This document shows, piece after piece, positions 13,166-24,370 of a stretch of 64,000 nucleotides of DNA; within the stretch, counting starts at the first letter, position 1; every line of letters begins with the position of its first letter. The position numbers and the translations under genes are program-made. The stretch covers positions 115,408,709-115,472,708 of the forward strand of contig NC_084830.1 in the NCBI RefSeq assembly GCF_033115175.1. Direction: 5' to 3'. The DNA comes from Lepus europaeus (Eukaryota > Chordata > Mammalia > Lagomorpha > Leporidae). The notes beneath the pieces are model-generated. The model saw only the letters and a list, made by a program, of their open reading frames with translations. It was not told the DNA's origin and made no database searches.

Positions 13166-13410
13166 AAGACAGTGAGAGTGAGAGCAAGAGAGAAAGCTCC
13201 CGTCTATTGGTTCTCTCTCAGTGCCAGAATCCAGGAACAAAATCCAGGAGTCTCACATGTGAGGAAGGAATCCAATCACTTTAGACATCACAGCTGCCCT
13301 CAGTAGGTGTTGGCAAGAAGCTGAGGTCAGAAGCCAGAGCTGGGAACTAAACTGAAGAAATCCAATGTGAGACATGGGTATTTTAACTGTTAAGCTAAAT
13401 GTACACTCTG
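13058..13410 (-). mobile_element. Old CSINE, antisense, with expanded GA repeat
   Basis: Begins tttttaattattttttattt, with an enlarged (GA)n at about 13110-13162, then a worn body (gtgttggcaagaagctgagg, agagctgggaactaaactg). The head is poorly conserved. The (GA)n is the SINE's own CT-rich block grown as a microsatellite. Confidence 0.75.
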
Positions 13411-14189
13411 TTGTTGTTGTTGTTTTACTTTAGTTGTTGAATAGTAAAAGTTATTTGTTAGTTTTCTGGTGAACGTATGAGCAGTCTGCAAAATTTCATA
13501 GGAAATGCCTTTTATGGAAAAACTCTGCATGGATTCCAAATTTTTTGCACTAAAACACACTTATGTTTTGATTCTCTTTTCTCTTGAACTCCTTAAAGTG
13601 AACTTTTGTGTATTACACTTTTTTTTATTTCAAAATGTGCTTGCTTATTCATTTTTTTTAAGATTTCCATCAACAAGAAAAATTTTAAACTTTGATGATG
13701 TACAGTTTTGTCAAGCTTTTACTTTCATGCTAAGGGCATTCTGATACTTGCATTAGAAATCTTTGCCTATTCAAGGACTATAAAATTATTTTATTTCTAT
13801 TTTTTTGCTGACTAACTTTGGCATCTTAGTTCAAAATAAAATGATAATTGATGGTTCTATTTTTGGACTCATGATTCTACTACATAGATTTATTTATCTA
13901 TCTACAACTGTGTTCATAGGGAGTTTGGAAGTCTCTGGTATTATCTTTGTTGATTTTGTTACCATATATTTAAATATTAATTAATGTATTCCATATAACT
14001 CTTTTATACAGAGTTTGAATAGAACTGATGTTTTTTCTTAGGTATTTCTTTTTTAAAGAAGATTCACATAAGATTCACAGGGTCACAGCAAATGGATAAT
14101 TGCTACAACACAGTGTTAATGTGATATTAACACAAAGAGAATGGATTCAATATAATTCATAGATATAATTCTAAGAATATAATGATACC

Positions 14190-14490
14190 TTCCTCCTATT
14201 TCTCTCTTTCCTTTCCTTTCCTTTCTCTTTCTGCCTCTCCTTTCTATTCTTCCTCCCTCTCTCTTTCCTCCCCTTTCTTCCTCTCTCCTTCTTCATCCCT
14301 CCCTCCTTTCCTTTGTCTCCTTCCTCCTTTCTTCCCCCTTTTCTTTCTTCGCCCCTGCTTTCCTTCCCTCCACTCTTGTCTGCTCTTTCTTTATCTCCCC
14401 ACTCCATCCCTCTCTTCCTCCCTCCCTTCCTTGCATCCCCCTTGTTTCCTTTCTTTCTCTCTCTCTCTTCTTTTCTTTCTATTTTTGAGG
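14190..14490 (+). repeat. Polypyrimidine tract, 300 bp
   Basis: Almost unbroken C/T on the plus strand made of mixed TTCC, CTTT and CTCC units. Open frames across it (about 78 to 136 codons, Ser/Leu/Phe/Pro-rich one way, Lys/Glu/Gly/Arg-rich the other) come from composition and are not genes. Confidence 0.9.
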
Positions 14491-14640
14491 TCCCCTAAGT
14501 ATTTCATAGAATTAACCAAGGAAGTCATTTGGACCAGGGATTTCTCTGGTGAGAGACCTGATACTTTTAAGACTTATTTTAAGAGTTGTTAGAATACTTT
14601 CAGAGTAATCTTTGATCTTACATTAATTATATTCCAACAG

Positions 14641-16275
14641 TAATTTTTTTCTGGGTCTCAGTTGAATGCCTGGGCTGTTCAACGAACTTTTCCCATTTTA
14701 GCTGATCATTCATCAGTGTTCCCCAGCCGTGGCAAGCTCTGGTGGTTGCTCAGCTCCCAGTTTTCTGCTAATTGCATCCTCTTTAGAGTCATGGTTCCTT
14801 CACTGTTGTGTTTTGCCTAACTGCATACAAGTGGAGCTTCCCCTAGAACATGTGCATCTTTCAATTCAGCCAAAGACAGGGCCTTGCCAAGTAGATTTCA
14901 GGAGTTTTTCCCTGACCAGCTCTCTTCTCTGGGATACCAGTTTATACTCATTCTGATTCTAGAACTGGATTTAAGTTTTACAGCTCCTCCCTGCTCCTTT
15001 CCATAGTCTGGAAGGTGATGCCTCAAGAAATCCAGGACAATCATGTGACTATGTACTATTTTTAGCTTCTCTAAGAAGTAAAGAGTTATATAGTATCTAT
15101 TGTCTAGAAAGTTGTTTCATATACTTAACCAATTTTATACATTTCTGTTTTTAAATGCAAGAAAGTTAATTTATTATCAGTTACTTTACCATGGCTGGAA
15201 GTTAAAGTTGATACTCACAGTTTCTTTTTAATAAAAACCAGTGTTTTGATTTGCTAAAGGTGATTTATATAGCACCACAATATTGGTAGGGAAGTGACAA
15301 ATTTCTCCAACATATGCATATCTAAACTGATTATTATTTGTGAGTTTTCACTTGGATTTATGAAATTGGGTAGACATAGGAAATAGATCCCAGGTATTTA
15401 GAACACTTACAAGCTTCTAGTAAAACCAAAGCAACCATATCTTTCCCCTTTCTAAGATTTTGAGTGAACACTGTTTCTTTAGAAAATTGAGTTAAATTTG
15501 AGTAAGTGTGATTGTTTTTTCCTCTTTCCAACCTCTAATCAATGTTGAGTTGCTGTCACCTGTAAGCAACTAAACATGTTCAGACGCAGTCACACACTGT
15601 GAACTCAACGAGATGGGTTAGGTGCAATAATAATTCCACAATACTTCTTCATGTTCACTTGAGAGCTTGTCACACTTCCATCTCTAACCACTTTGGCTGA
15701 ATAAGATTTAATTCAAAACATTTTTGCTCTTATTTTCTAAGTGAATTTAAGATTCTGTTTACTTCTGTGTGCTCACTGGAGGTCATGCTGAAAAATGAGC
15801 CTCCAAGTATGCTGGAGAGACCATAAAATATGAAATGGTAATAGTTAAGCTTATAATCTATTATTCTCTTTACATGAAATAGTGAAACCCAGCATGTTCA
15901 TTGAATTGAAGATTATAAACAACTTGCATAATGCCAAACGAATGCTCTTTCAACTAAGAATTTATCACCAGAATGCTTGTTATATGTAATGTTTGTTTTG
16001 GAATTAGACATAAGAATAAGCACAACATCATATTTAGCTGATTCTTCTTCTTAAAAGACATTTAAGATAATAGGTAGCTCATAAAAGGGAAAAACACAGC
16101 ATTTTATGTAGTCTCATAAGCTTGTTCCTGAATGTTAATATATTCATGAATGTCTGAAAACGATTAGATACAATGAACTATTTATATTACAGTAAATTTT
16201 TTCCAAAGAAGTAATATCTTATTAGATTGCCATAAAGCATACAAATTGATTATCTGTTTGGAATATTACTTTGTC
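14641..16275. other. Unassigned sequence
   Basis: About 1.6 kb with no gene and no clearly assignable repeat. The first 350 bases may still be ancient L1. The stretch near 15530-15700 looks single-copy. Confidence 0.5.
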
Positions 16276-16469
16276 TCTCTCTCTCTTTTTTTTTTTAATC
16301 TGTTAATTTGTTAATCAACAAAAGAAACAAATATTCTGCTATCAGGGAGACAGGATATATCAAAGAAGCATTGAATTTCTGAGTTGTAGATACATTAGAG
16401 TTAAAAGCATAAGTTTTGATGTCATACAGATGAATCATTTCTGTATAGTACTTTAAAAGCCTGCAATTG

Positions 16470-16720
16470 TGAGGCTGGTGCTGTGGCACAGCAGGTAACT
16501 CACAGCCTGCAGCGCTAACATCCCATATGGGTGCTGGTTTGAGTCCCGGCTGCTCACTTCCAATCCAATTCCCTACTAACAGGCCTGTGAAAGCAGTGGA
16601 AGATGGGCAAAGTCCCTGGGCCTCTGCACCTAAATGGGAAACCCCGAAGAAGCTCCTGGCTTCGGCCTGGCCCAGCCCTGGTCATTGTCACCATTTGAGG
16701 AGTGAATCAGCGGACAGAAA

Positions 16721-16753
<33 letters not shown>

Positions 16754-16790
16754 ACTCTGCCTTTAAAATACATCTCTAAAAATATATAAA
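16470..16790 (+). mobile_element. CSINE
   Basis: Plus-strand copy from aggctggtgctgtggcacag to tttaaaatacatctc, with a (CT)n at 16724-16752 and moderate divergence. Confidence 0.9.
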
Positions 16791-16979
16791 TAAAATAACC
16801 TGTAATTCTGAGCACATTTAATATCTCGGAGGCATATTTTGCAATGAAATGTAAATGACATGGCAGCAATAATTCTGGCTTATTTTATGCTATAATCCTT
16901 ATTTCTAGATAAGCGTCTGACATATAAGAAACCATGTTTCTACACATTAACTGAAGGAATGAATCTTTAAAAACTGATT

Positions 16980-17332
16980 CAGGGATGGGTGTTAGGCCCA
17001 CTGAGTAAGACACAAGTTGGCATGGCTGCATACTGTATCAAAGTACCTGTGATAGACTCCTGACTCCATCCCTCACTACAGTTTTCTGCTAATGTGCACC
17101 CTAAGAGATAGCACAGTACAAGATGGCTCACATAACTGGGTCCCTACCTTCCACATGGATGACCTGAGTTGAGTTCCTTGCTCTCAGCTATGGCCTGGCC
17201 TAGCCCTGCTTTTGTAGACATTTGTGGAACGAATTAGCAGATGGGAGCTTTCTCTCTGCCCATCTCTCTCTGTCTCTATCTTTCTTTCTTTCTGTGCTCT
17301 CTCTCATTCTGCCTCTAAAATTAAAAAAAAAA
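16980..17332 (+). mobile_element. Old CSINE copy
   Basis: Old-type SINE: gttttctgctaatgtgcacc, caagatggctcacataac, gacctgagttgagttcct, gctatggcctggcctagccc, a CT-rich block, and the taaaattaaaaaaaaa tail. Confidence 0.75.
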
Positions 17333-18129
17333 TTCATATGGATTTTCAGAAAATTAAATAGGATAAGTAATATATAATACATTCATCATCAAGTACTTGG
17401 TACCAAATCAGCACTTATGTCAGTTATACATAACGCTCTGGTGTTTATTCTCTGAATGAAGAGCTGTTAGTTATTTCCAGACTTAGGACACAGCTAGTAA
17501 TCTCCAAAATAAATGTTAATTTGGTGAGAAAAAAGTTGACATTATTGGATACCTGTTGAAAATGAATCATTGCTAATTGGCCTTTCACTTTTCGGGATTC
17601 TTATCTGGCATACCTAGTTGTCCTATTTTATAAGCTATTGCTAAATCCCATCTTGGAAACATGGCTTTTTACTTTCAGTTTTAAGATGAGGTTTACTTGT
17701 GTAGATATGAGTAACAACATCAGGATTGGTTATTTAATTCTGAACCATTAAAAGTTTCACGAAAGTATCAGTTGGTAACACTTTACGGTCATCTGAAATA
17801 GCATTAATATTCTTTTTATTGAGCAATTAAAAATGTAAATACAATTAGTGTAGTATTGTTTTGGAACAAAGTTTCAGGCAGTGCTCAAGAAGCTCTTGAT
17901 GAGATCCCTGACCAAGTATGATCTGGAGACCTGTCCCTGAGGCAGAGTTATCCTACAGCCTTTCCTCCTTCCATCTCCCAACACACTGGTGTTCTCCAAG
18001 CTCCAAACCAGGTAGCCCCAGTGAGGGAAGAAGGAAAGATCTTTTTCCTCTTATTCTGGATTTCAGAAAAAAATGCTATAATTACTAATCTTCCCTTCTT
18101 AGTTTTCTTTTTAACCTCTTATTTTAATT
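17333..18129. other. Unassigned sequence
   Basis: No gene or clear repeat recognised over about 800 bases. Confidence 0.5.
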
Positions 18130-18415
18130 TACAAATTTAATTTATTTAAAAAGCAGACGGAGGCAGAGAGAGATTTTTCTGTGTTTTGGTTCAAGGCCTG
18201 CAAGAGCTGTGGCTGGGCCAGGCTTAAACCAGGAGCCTGGAACTTGACCTGGGTCTCCCACATGGGTGGCAGGGCCCCTAGTACGTGAATCATCATCCAT
18301 TGTTTCCCAGGGTGCACAGTAGCAGGCAGTTGGATAGGAAGCAAAGCCAGAGCTTGAATCCAGGGATTGCCCAAGCAGCATTTTAACCATGGTGCCAAAC
18401 ACCACCACACACACC
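18130..18415 (-). mobile_element. CSINE, antisense, diverged
   Basis: Plus strand shows tttatttaaaaagcagacgg, gctgtggctgggccaggc, gtctcccacatgggtggcag and ttttaaccatggtgccaaac, the complement of the SINE head. Confidence 0.8.
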
Positions 18416-18657
18416 TACCACACTTTCTTAAAAGGAAAGAATTCCTTATTCCTGTATCAAGATAAAGTTAACTTACATAACCCAAGAATGGAGGGCCAAG
18501 AAGGTAAATCTAAGATACAGGCATTGGAGAAATACTTGGGAAAACCAGGAACATGATCTGAAACTTCTAAAGTGAGAGCAGAAATGAGATTTTACTAAAC
18601 TTTCAAATACTTGACTAGAACCCATTCATAGTTTCTCAAAATGTATATATTAAAGAC

Positions 18658-18680
18658 ATATATATATATATATATATATA
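18658..18680. repeat. (AT)n microsatellite
   Basis: Perfect alternating AT of about 23 bases. Confidence 0.97.
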
Positions 18681-19157
18681 CAATTTAACACTTTATGCCC
18701 CAAGATTCAAAAAGGAATTTTTTTTTTTTTTAGTAGAACCTTAACTCTTAAGCACAGAATCTTTTCACTGACTGGCTTCAACTACTCATGGCCACATCCT
18801 TAAACACTGAGTTCCTCTCAGCTCTAAAATCTCAGGATCTGAAATGCTTAGAACCAAAGGGATTTCCTTTTTCCTAATTCAGGTGCAGAAATTTGTTTCA
18901 CCTAATCTCTGCTTAAGGGGAGTCTTTGTCTATGTTACATTTATCTTCCTTTTGTTACACAGGTGGGGAGTCAGTAGTCATATAAGCAGATCTTTTATAT
19001 ATAGAGAAAAACTTGAAGGCACAGTCTAATCTAAAATAAAAAGATCCATATTGTGTTAAACTTTAAGCTCTATTATGGTTCACTCATTGCCATATTGAAT
19101 AACGTTCTTTTTGTCACAGGAATTTGATTTATTTTATTTCCTTTCATTTTTCTTTAC

Positions 19158-19600
19158 TTTTGTGGTTCTCACTTTAGTGGACACCAGAACTATCTGGAAG
19201 ATTTGTTAAAACCTAGTCGACAGAGGCCAGCACTGTGGTATAGCGGGTAAAGCCACCACCTGCAGTGCCAGCATCCCATATAGGTGCCAGTTTGAGTCTC
19301 AGCTACTCCATTTTCAATCCAGCTCTATTCTGTGGCCTAGGAATGTAGCAGAAGACAGCCCAAGCTCTTGGCCCCTGGCTTCGGACTGGCCCATTGTTGC
19401 AGCCATCTGAGGAGTGAACCAACAGATGGAAGACTGTCTTTGCCTCTCTGTAACTCTACTTTCAAATAAACAAATAAATCTTAAAAAAAAAAATGACTGA
19501 AATTCACCAATGTAGCCAATACAGTTTTTGATTTAGAAACTGTGGGTAGATCCAAGAAACTGCATCTCTAAGAACTTCTTGATAAGACTGATGCTGTTGA
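19158..19600 (+). mobile_element. MER5-like hAT-Charlie transposon, split by CSINE
   Basis: Left part has gtggttctcactttagtgg, an ancient MER5A-type terminus, and tttgttaaaacctag. After the CSINE it resumes with tgatttagaaactgtgg, aactgcatctctaagaac and agactgatgctgttgagtgg. The symmetric TTAAAA and TGCAT landmarks fit a MER5A-like nonautonomous hAT element. Confidence 0.62.
19224..19491 (+). mobile_element. CSINE inserted in the MER5-like element
   Basis: Plus-strand copy from gaggccagcactgtggtata to aaataaacaaataaatctt and a poly(A). It is internally shorter than usual: the block between cttggcccctg and cttcggactgg is deleted. Confidence 0.9.
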
Positions 19601-19829
19601 GTGGTGGTAATATAAGAATGGCAAACAAGTTTGAAGCTCATGCAGTCATTACTGATAGTGTGACCCAATACCCAAAATGCTTAAGAAAACCCTGCAAATT
19701 CGGGCAGCTATGCTGAATAGGTGGAAACGACGATCTCAGTGGTACAAAGCTACAATTAACCTTCCTACTTCCAGAAAAACAAGTGTCCAGCTATATTCAA
19801 GCAATGGCTCAGTCAGTCCTCTTAAACAA

Positions 19830-20758
19830 CAAACAACACTCTGGCCTCAGAATCAGCCCTTAAGGCATTTGGATCTGGCTCAAGAGCCCATGAGAGTATT
19901 GTAGGCATGGAAAGCCAAGATACCATGGAAAAGAAAAAAAAAAAAAAAAGAAGAAGACCTAAATGAAAGATCTCTGTGAGTGAGATCCCAGTGGAAAGAA
20001 CGGGGCCATCAAAGAAGGAGGTACCTTTCTCTGAAGGGAGGCGAGAACTTCCACTTTGACTATGACCCTATCGGAATAAGATCGAAGTCGGTGAACTCTA
20101 AAGGCTTCCATAGCCCTGGCAACTCATGACTAGAGCCTAGGGAGATTACTGACGCCATGAACAGGAGTGTCAAATTGTTAAATCAGCAACAGGAGTCACT
20201 GTGTGCTTACATCCCATGTGGGATCTGTCCTTAATGTGTTGTCTAATGTGCAGTGATGCTATAACTGGTACTGAAACAGTATACTTACACTTTGTGTTTC
20301 TGTGTGGGTACAAACTGATGTGATCTTTACTAATTATATACTGAATCGATCTTCTGTATATAAAGATAATTGGAAATGAAAAAAAAAAAACCTGGTGTTA
20401 AATTGGAAATGGCATAGAAAATTAATTAATTAAAAATATTATGTAGGATCTCTGTCTTTAATGTGCTGTACACTCTTATTTAATGCTATAACTAGTACTA
20501 AAACAGTATTTTTTTTCACTTTGTGTTACTATATGGGGGCAAACTGTTGAAATCGTTACTTAATATATACTAAACTGATCTTCTGTATATAAAGAGAATT
20601 GAAAATGAATCATGATGTGATTGGAAGGGGAGAGGGAGCGGGAAAGGGGAGGGTTGTGGGTGGGGGGGAAGTTTTGGGAGGGGGAAGCCATTGTAACCCA
20701 TAAGCTGTACTTTGGAAATTTATATTCATTAAATAAAAGTTTAATTTAAAAAAAAAAC
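19830..20758 (+). mobile_element. L1 3' UTR (5'-truncated L1), with duplicated module
   Basis: Begins about 19838 with aacactctggcctcagaatc, directly alignable to the L1 at 7149 (ggcactctgacctcagaatc), and ends with cattaaataaaagtttaat and poly(A). No ORF2 is present. It contains a polypurine/G-rich tract at 20622-20688. Two copies of a roughly 160-base module lie at 20221-20380 and 20446-20609, with an A run between them; the L1 at 4615-7797 has only one. Confidence 0.88.
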
Positions 20759-22085
20759 ATTCTCTAAAGGATAGAGTATTCTCCAGTAGTTAACCAAATG
20801 GCATGCATCAAAAGAATAATAGTGGCACTAAAATGTCATGCTTCATATTCAAATACAGACTCATTAACCATACACTTATTTAACCACCTGTTTGATTCTA
20901 GTTACAGTGTCAGCTTCCATTTATCTCTGGAAGTAACCAGTTTGATCCATTCACTCTTCATTGATATGAAAGTAGCATTTGTTTTTAGTTGTTCTAAAGT
21001 TATTTTTTCCATGTAGCATGAGGAAGTATTCTCAGTCTAAAATAAAGCACACTGTGATAGAAATCATTTTCTATTTATATCATTTCTTTTTAGCTAAGGG
21101 GACTCAAGGTATTCTAGAGGTACTGTTATAGGCCAGTATTTCATTACCTTTATATAAGGTCATAAATCTGGCTGGTTTGCATCTTTTTTTTATATTTGTA
21201 ATCTATCAGAATACCCCATGTATTCTACTTGATTGACCAAATCAGTAGCAGTAATATTGCAACTGGAGGAGGCATAACTTAGTAGTTAACATTTGTATTT
21301 GTCTAAAGCAGACTGCAAATAGTTTCTTCAAAAGAGCCTTTTCTCTGACTCTGGAGTGGAAAGCAAGATTGGATGGTGGTGGGAAGGGACTAGAACAAAA
21401 CAACCACAATATATTGAATACACTGGTTGTACTTAGGGGGAGCCTGCTATCATGAAGGACATAAGTAGAAATCTATCCACAAATATTTCTCACATTTCAC
21501 TTCTGTACCTTTCTGAACATATCACTTTATCCTATTAGAACATGAACATTATGTGAGAGGAACTTAGAGCCTTCACTTTACTTTGCACCTAGAAATGCTC
21601 CACAAGGACGTTAGGGAGTTGATAAAAGTTAAGATTAATTGGGAAAGGAGAATGTGAGTGCCTTCAGGCTGAGGGGTGTAAACACAGTTGCATAAAGCCA
21701 CTGAAACCGGAGGTGAGGAACACGGATGATCTAAGGGAAGGCAGGGTTGGAGGAATCAGTCACAGGGGCCTTTAGAGGCTTGCTCTCAGAAATAACACCT
21801 GTGAAATGCCTAGGGAGCAGGACTGGGCAGGGGAAAGTTGCACAGCATTACAGTTGCAGTGTAGAACTCTCCGGGCCCCGCCAGGAGCTCAGGGGCCATG
21901 GTGGCTCTCCAGAATCACCCAGTCTTCGATAACACATCTTTATAACCCTATTTTGATTAGTCAACAGATGCAGTGCCCCTGGAGAGGAGCTATGTTAGCC
22001 AGAAATTCCCTTAAGACAGTTTCTGAGAAATAGAGAAAAAGGAAGAAAAGAAAACAAAGAAAAGAAAAAGAGATAGGAAAGGAAA
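20759..22085. other. Unassigned sequence, partly GC-richer
   Basis: No gene recognised. 21600-21930 is less AT-rich than its surroundings (for example tctccgggccccgccaggag) but shows no credible coding frame. The end grades into an A/G-rich stretch from 22020. Confidence 0.5.
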
Positions 22086-22150
22086 GGAGAGGAGAGGAGA
22101 GGAGAGGAGAGGAGAGGAGAGGAGAGGAGAGGAGAGGAGAGGAGAGGAGA
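22086..22150 (+). repeat. (GGAGA)13 microsatellite
   Basis: Thirteen perfect tandem GGAGA units inside a longer purine-only stretch (about 22030-22160). Confidence 0.97.
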
Positions 22151-22959
22151 GGAAAGGAAAACCTTGTCCAAGGTCAGGCCTGTAAAATATTATAAAGTTG
22201 GTCCAAATTGTTTATACCGAGGCACTCAGGCACTCAGAATTTCTAACCACCTCCTTTGTCTTATACACTCAGTAAAGGATTTCTCATTTGGAACGCAGAA
22301 ATAACTTTCCCTTCTAGATTATGAAAGCTCTGTGTTTTTTTGATGTGGTTTAAGAAAAGGAGAATCAGATTCCCACACCAAGACGTGCTATGTCTACCTT
22401 GTCTACTGAATAACTCAGTGGAATATTAACACATTAGTATTTATTAATAGTTTTATCATTATTATTACTATCGTGCCATTGGCAAAACATAACATATATT
22501 TTCTTATTGCAGAATAAAAGTCTTTATGTTAAGACAGCACACTCTGACATAAGCAAGAGACTTATATGTATGGTGCACAATAAATAAACATTACCTTTTA
22601 TTCTTCCTTGAACATAGTTTGAGAATAATTGTAGTAATTTGTACCTAATCTTAAACTCTGTAAGTTTACTAAAAACCAAGTAAAAGAAATGTAATGGATT
22701 TCCATTTGAGTTTTAAGTGTTCATGTTTATTTATCTGCTAAGATTAACATTTTAATGTAGTTGATATATTAAAGACATGGTGATTTTCAAATTGCCCTCT
22801 TGCAAATAAGCCGAAGTTATTAAAACTCATCCTGAAGTAAATAACCACCAATGAGCTTGCTGTGACAGCCCTAATTCATTTGGCACCTTTCCCTAATCTT
22901 GACGTGGCCTTTTATAATCTTGCCTCTGCTTTTTATTTTTCTTTTACATTTTTGTTGGC

Positions 22960-23180
22960 TGAGGGGGATGTCACTTTCTCTTATCATTCTAGTCAATCTT
23001 CATTCAGGTGTCAACATGCAACAAAACATCACCTCTTCCATAAAGATTTCCAGCATCTCAAAATAGATTCCTTTTTATTTCATTTTTTTTTTGTTCCCAT
23101 AGTATCTTATACATGTCTATACCTCTCCATTAAAAGACAAAACAGAATTGGAGATGTTATCATGTCATGATTTAAAACAT
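22960..23180 (+). mobile_element. L2 fragment, plus strand (probable)
   Basis: Landmarks of the L2 3' region: ttcattcaggtgtcaacatg, catcacctcttccataaag and atttccagcatctc. Old and diverged. Confidence 0.5.
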
Positions 23181-23432
23181 AATCATGTGTATTCTTGTGA
23201 ATGCATATGCAATTTAGTTAGTATAAAAATTATTAAAGATATTCTGTATAGATATATAAAACATCAGGACAACAAGTAACACAGACAGAAAATGAGAAGG
23301 GAGTTAAATGAGTGTAAGTAAATCTGATACAACTGCTGTTGAAGGAATGTACCTGAATGTGTTAATACTTCTTACACAAATTGAGGACTGAGCAAGCAGA
23401 GTTTCCTATCTCCTTTTAGAAAATGTCATAGA

Positions 23433-23520
23433 CCTTTCTCTCTCTCTGTCCCTCTCACTGTCTGTAACTCTATCTCTCAAATAAATAAATAAAATCTTTA
23501 AAAAATAAATAAAAAATAAA
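23433..23520 (+). mobile_element. 3' fragment of a CSINE
   Basis: Only the SINE 3' end is present: cctttctctctctctgtccc, ctgtctgtaactctatctc, then the AAATAAATAAATAAAATC tail. It is directly followed by a complete CSINE in the same orientation; see the findings for the shared flanking repeat. Confidence 0.88.
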
Positions 23521-23529
23521 AGCAAAAAG

Positions 23530-23873
23530 GGCTGGCACCATGGTGCAGTAGGTTTATTTTCTGCCTGTGGCGCCAGCAACTCATATGGGCGCCGGTTCTA
23601 GTCCTGGCTGCTCCTCTTCCAATCCAGCTCTCTGTTATGGCCTGGGAAAGCGGCAGAAGATGGCTTAAGTCCTTGGGCCCCTGCACCCACATGGGAGACC
23701 CAGAAGAAGCTACTACTGGCTCCTGGCTTCCAATGGGCACAGCTCCAACCATTGCGGCCATTTGGGGAGTGAACCAGCAGATGGAAGACCTTTCTCTCTG
23801 TCTCTCCCTCTCACTGTCTATAACTCTGTCTCTCAAATAAAGAAATAAAATCTTAAAAAAAAAAAAAAAAACT
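23530..23873 (+). mobile_element. Young-type CSINE, full length
   Basis: Plus-strand copy with young-type body (gccggttctagtcctggctg, ctcctcttccaatccagctc) and a 17-base A tail at the end. TCATAGA follows at 23874-23880 and also precedes the 3' fragment at 23426-23432. Confidence 0.93.
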
Positions 23874-23924
23874 TCATAGAGATCATTCAGTAAGAATGAT
23901 GTAGCTGTTCAGAAAACAACAGGA

Positions 23925-23960
23925 TTTTTTTTTTTTTTTTTTTTTTTGGTGGTGGTGGTG
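23925..23960 (+). repeat. T23 run followed by (GGT)n
   Basis: T run at 23925-23947, then GGT repeats to about 23960. Confidence 0.95.
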
Positions 23961-24159
23961 GGGTAACCCTGACAAAGAACAAGTGGAATAATGAAGCACA
24001 CAAAGATCAAACAATATTCCTGCCTTCACATAGTCGGTGTGGCCAAGCTAACATCCACAGTGCAGTTTATAATTAGACCGAATAGGTGGGTGTAGTATGA
24101 GAAAAATAAGTGGCAGAGGGAGGAGAGAAAAAGAAAATGAGAATAATTAATACTGTGTT

Positions 24160-24370
24160 CCAGGCACCATGATGGCTGCTTCTTATTACATTAGCTTACA
24201 TGGTATTGACAAATCTCTGTTTGGTAATTATTTCAGTTTCTCAATTGAGAAACTAAGGGTTTAGAAAATCAGAAGGATTTGTTTGAGGTTGTACATCAAG
24301 TGAGCATCAGAGCTGGATTATGATCTAGAAATGTGGACGTAAACGGGTTCACTATTTTCACCAGGCCTAA
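24160..24370 (-). mobile_element. MIR SINE remnant, antisense
   Basis: Plus strand shows attgagaaactaagggttta, gaggttgtacatcaagtgag and agagctggattatgatc, the complement of the MIR core ('...aactgaggctcagagag...gtcacacagc...'). Old mammal-wide SINE. Confidence 0.62.

Larger units (their letters stand above)
11590..14640 (-). mobile_element. Ancient antisense L1 remnant, several times interrupted
   Basis: Antisense L1 ORF2-type sequence is recognisable in pieces: ttcctttttaatgctgggta at 11668, caatgggtgcacagtactgc at 12906, aatctttgcctattcaagga at 13758, a 'ggactcatgattctactaca' block at 13865, and tttcatagaattaaccaagg at 14502. The order is colinear for an inverted L1. It is interrupted by a CSINE (11800-12136), an MLT1-like LTR (12230-12775), a CSINE (13058-13410) and a polypyrimidine tract (14190-14490). 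It is one of the oldest identifiable elements in the window. Confidence 0.65.

Noticed and set aside
14182..14592. 136-codon frame rich in Ser, Leu, Phe and Pro, and the Lys/Glu/Gly-rich frame opposite
   Set aside because: Both arise from the polypyrimidine tract; composition alone keeps them open.
16470..16560. tRNA gene from the tRNA-like SINE head
   Set aside because: The head resembles a tRNA promoter (A and B boxes), but every copy continues into a CSINE body and lacks a clean cloverleaf and terminator.
19677..19904. 75-codon basic frame upstream of the L1 3' UTR
   Set aside because: Its second half is L1 UTR; the first half has no recognised domain.
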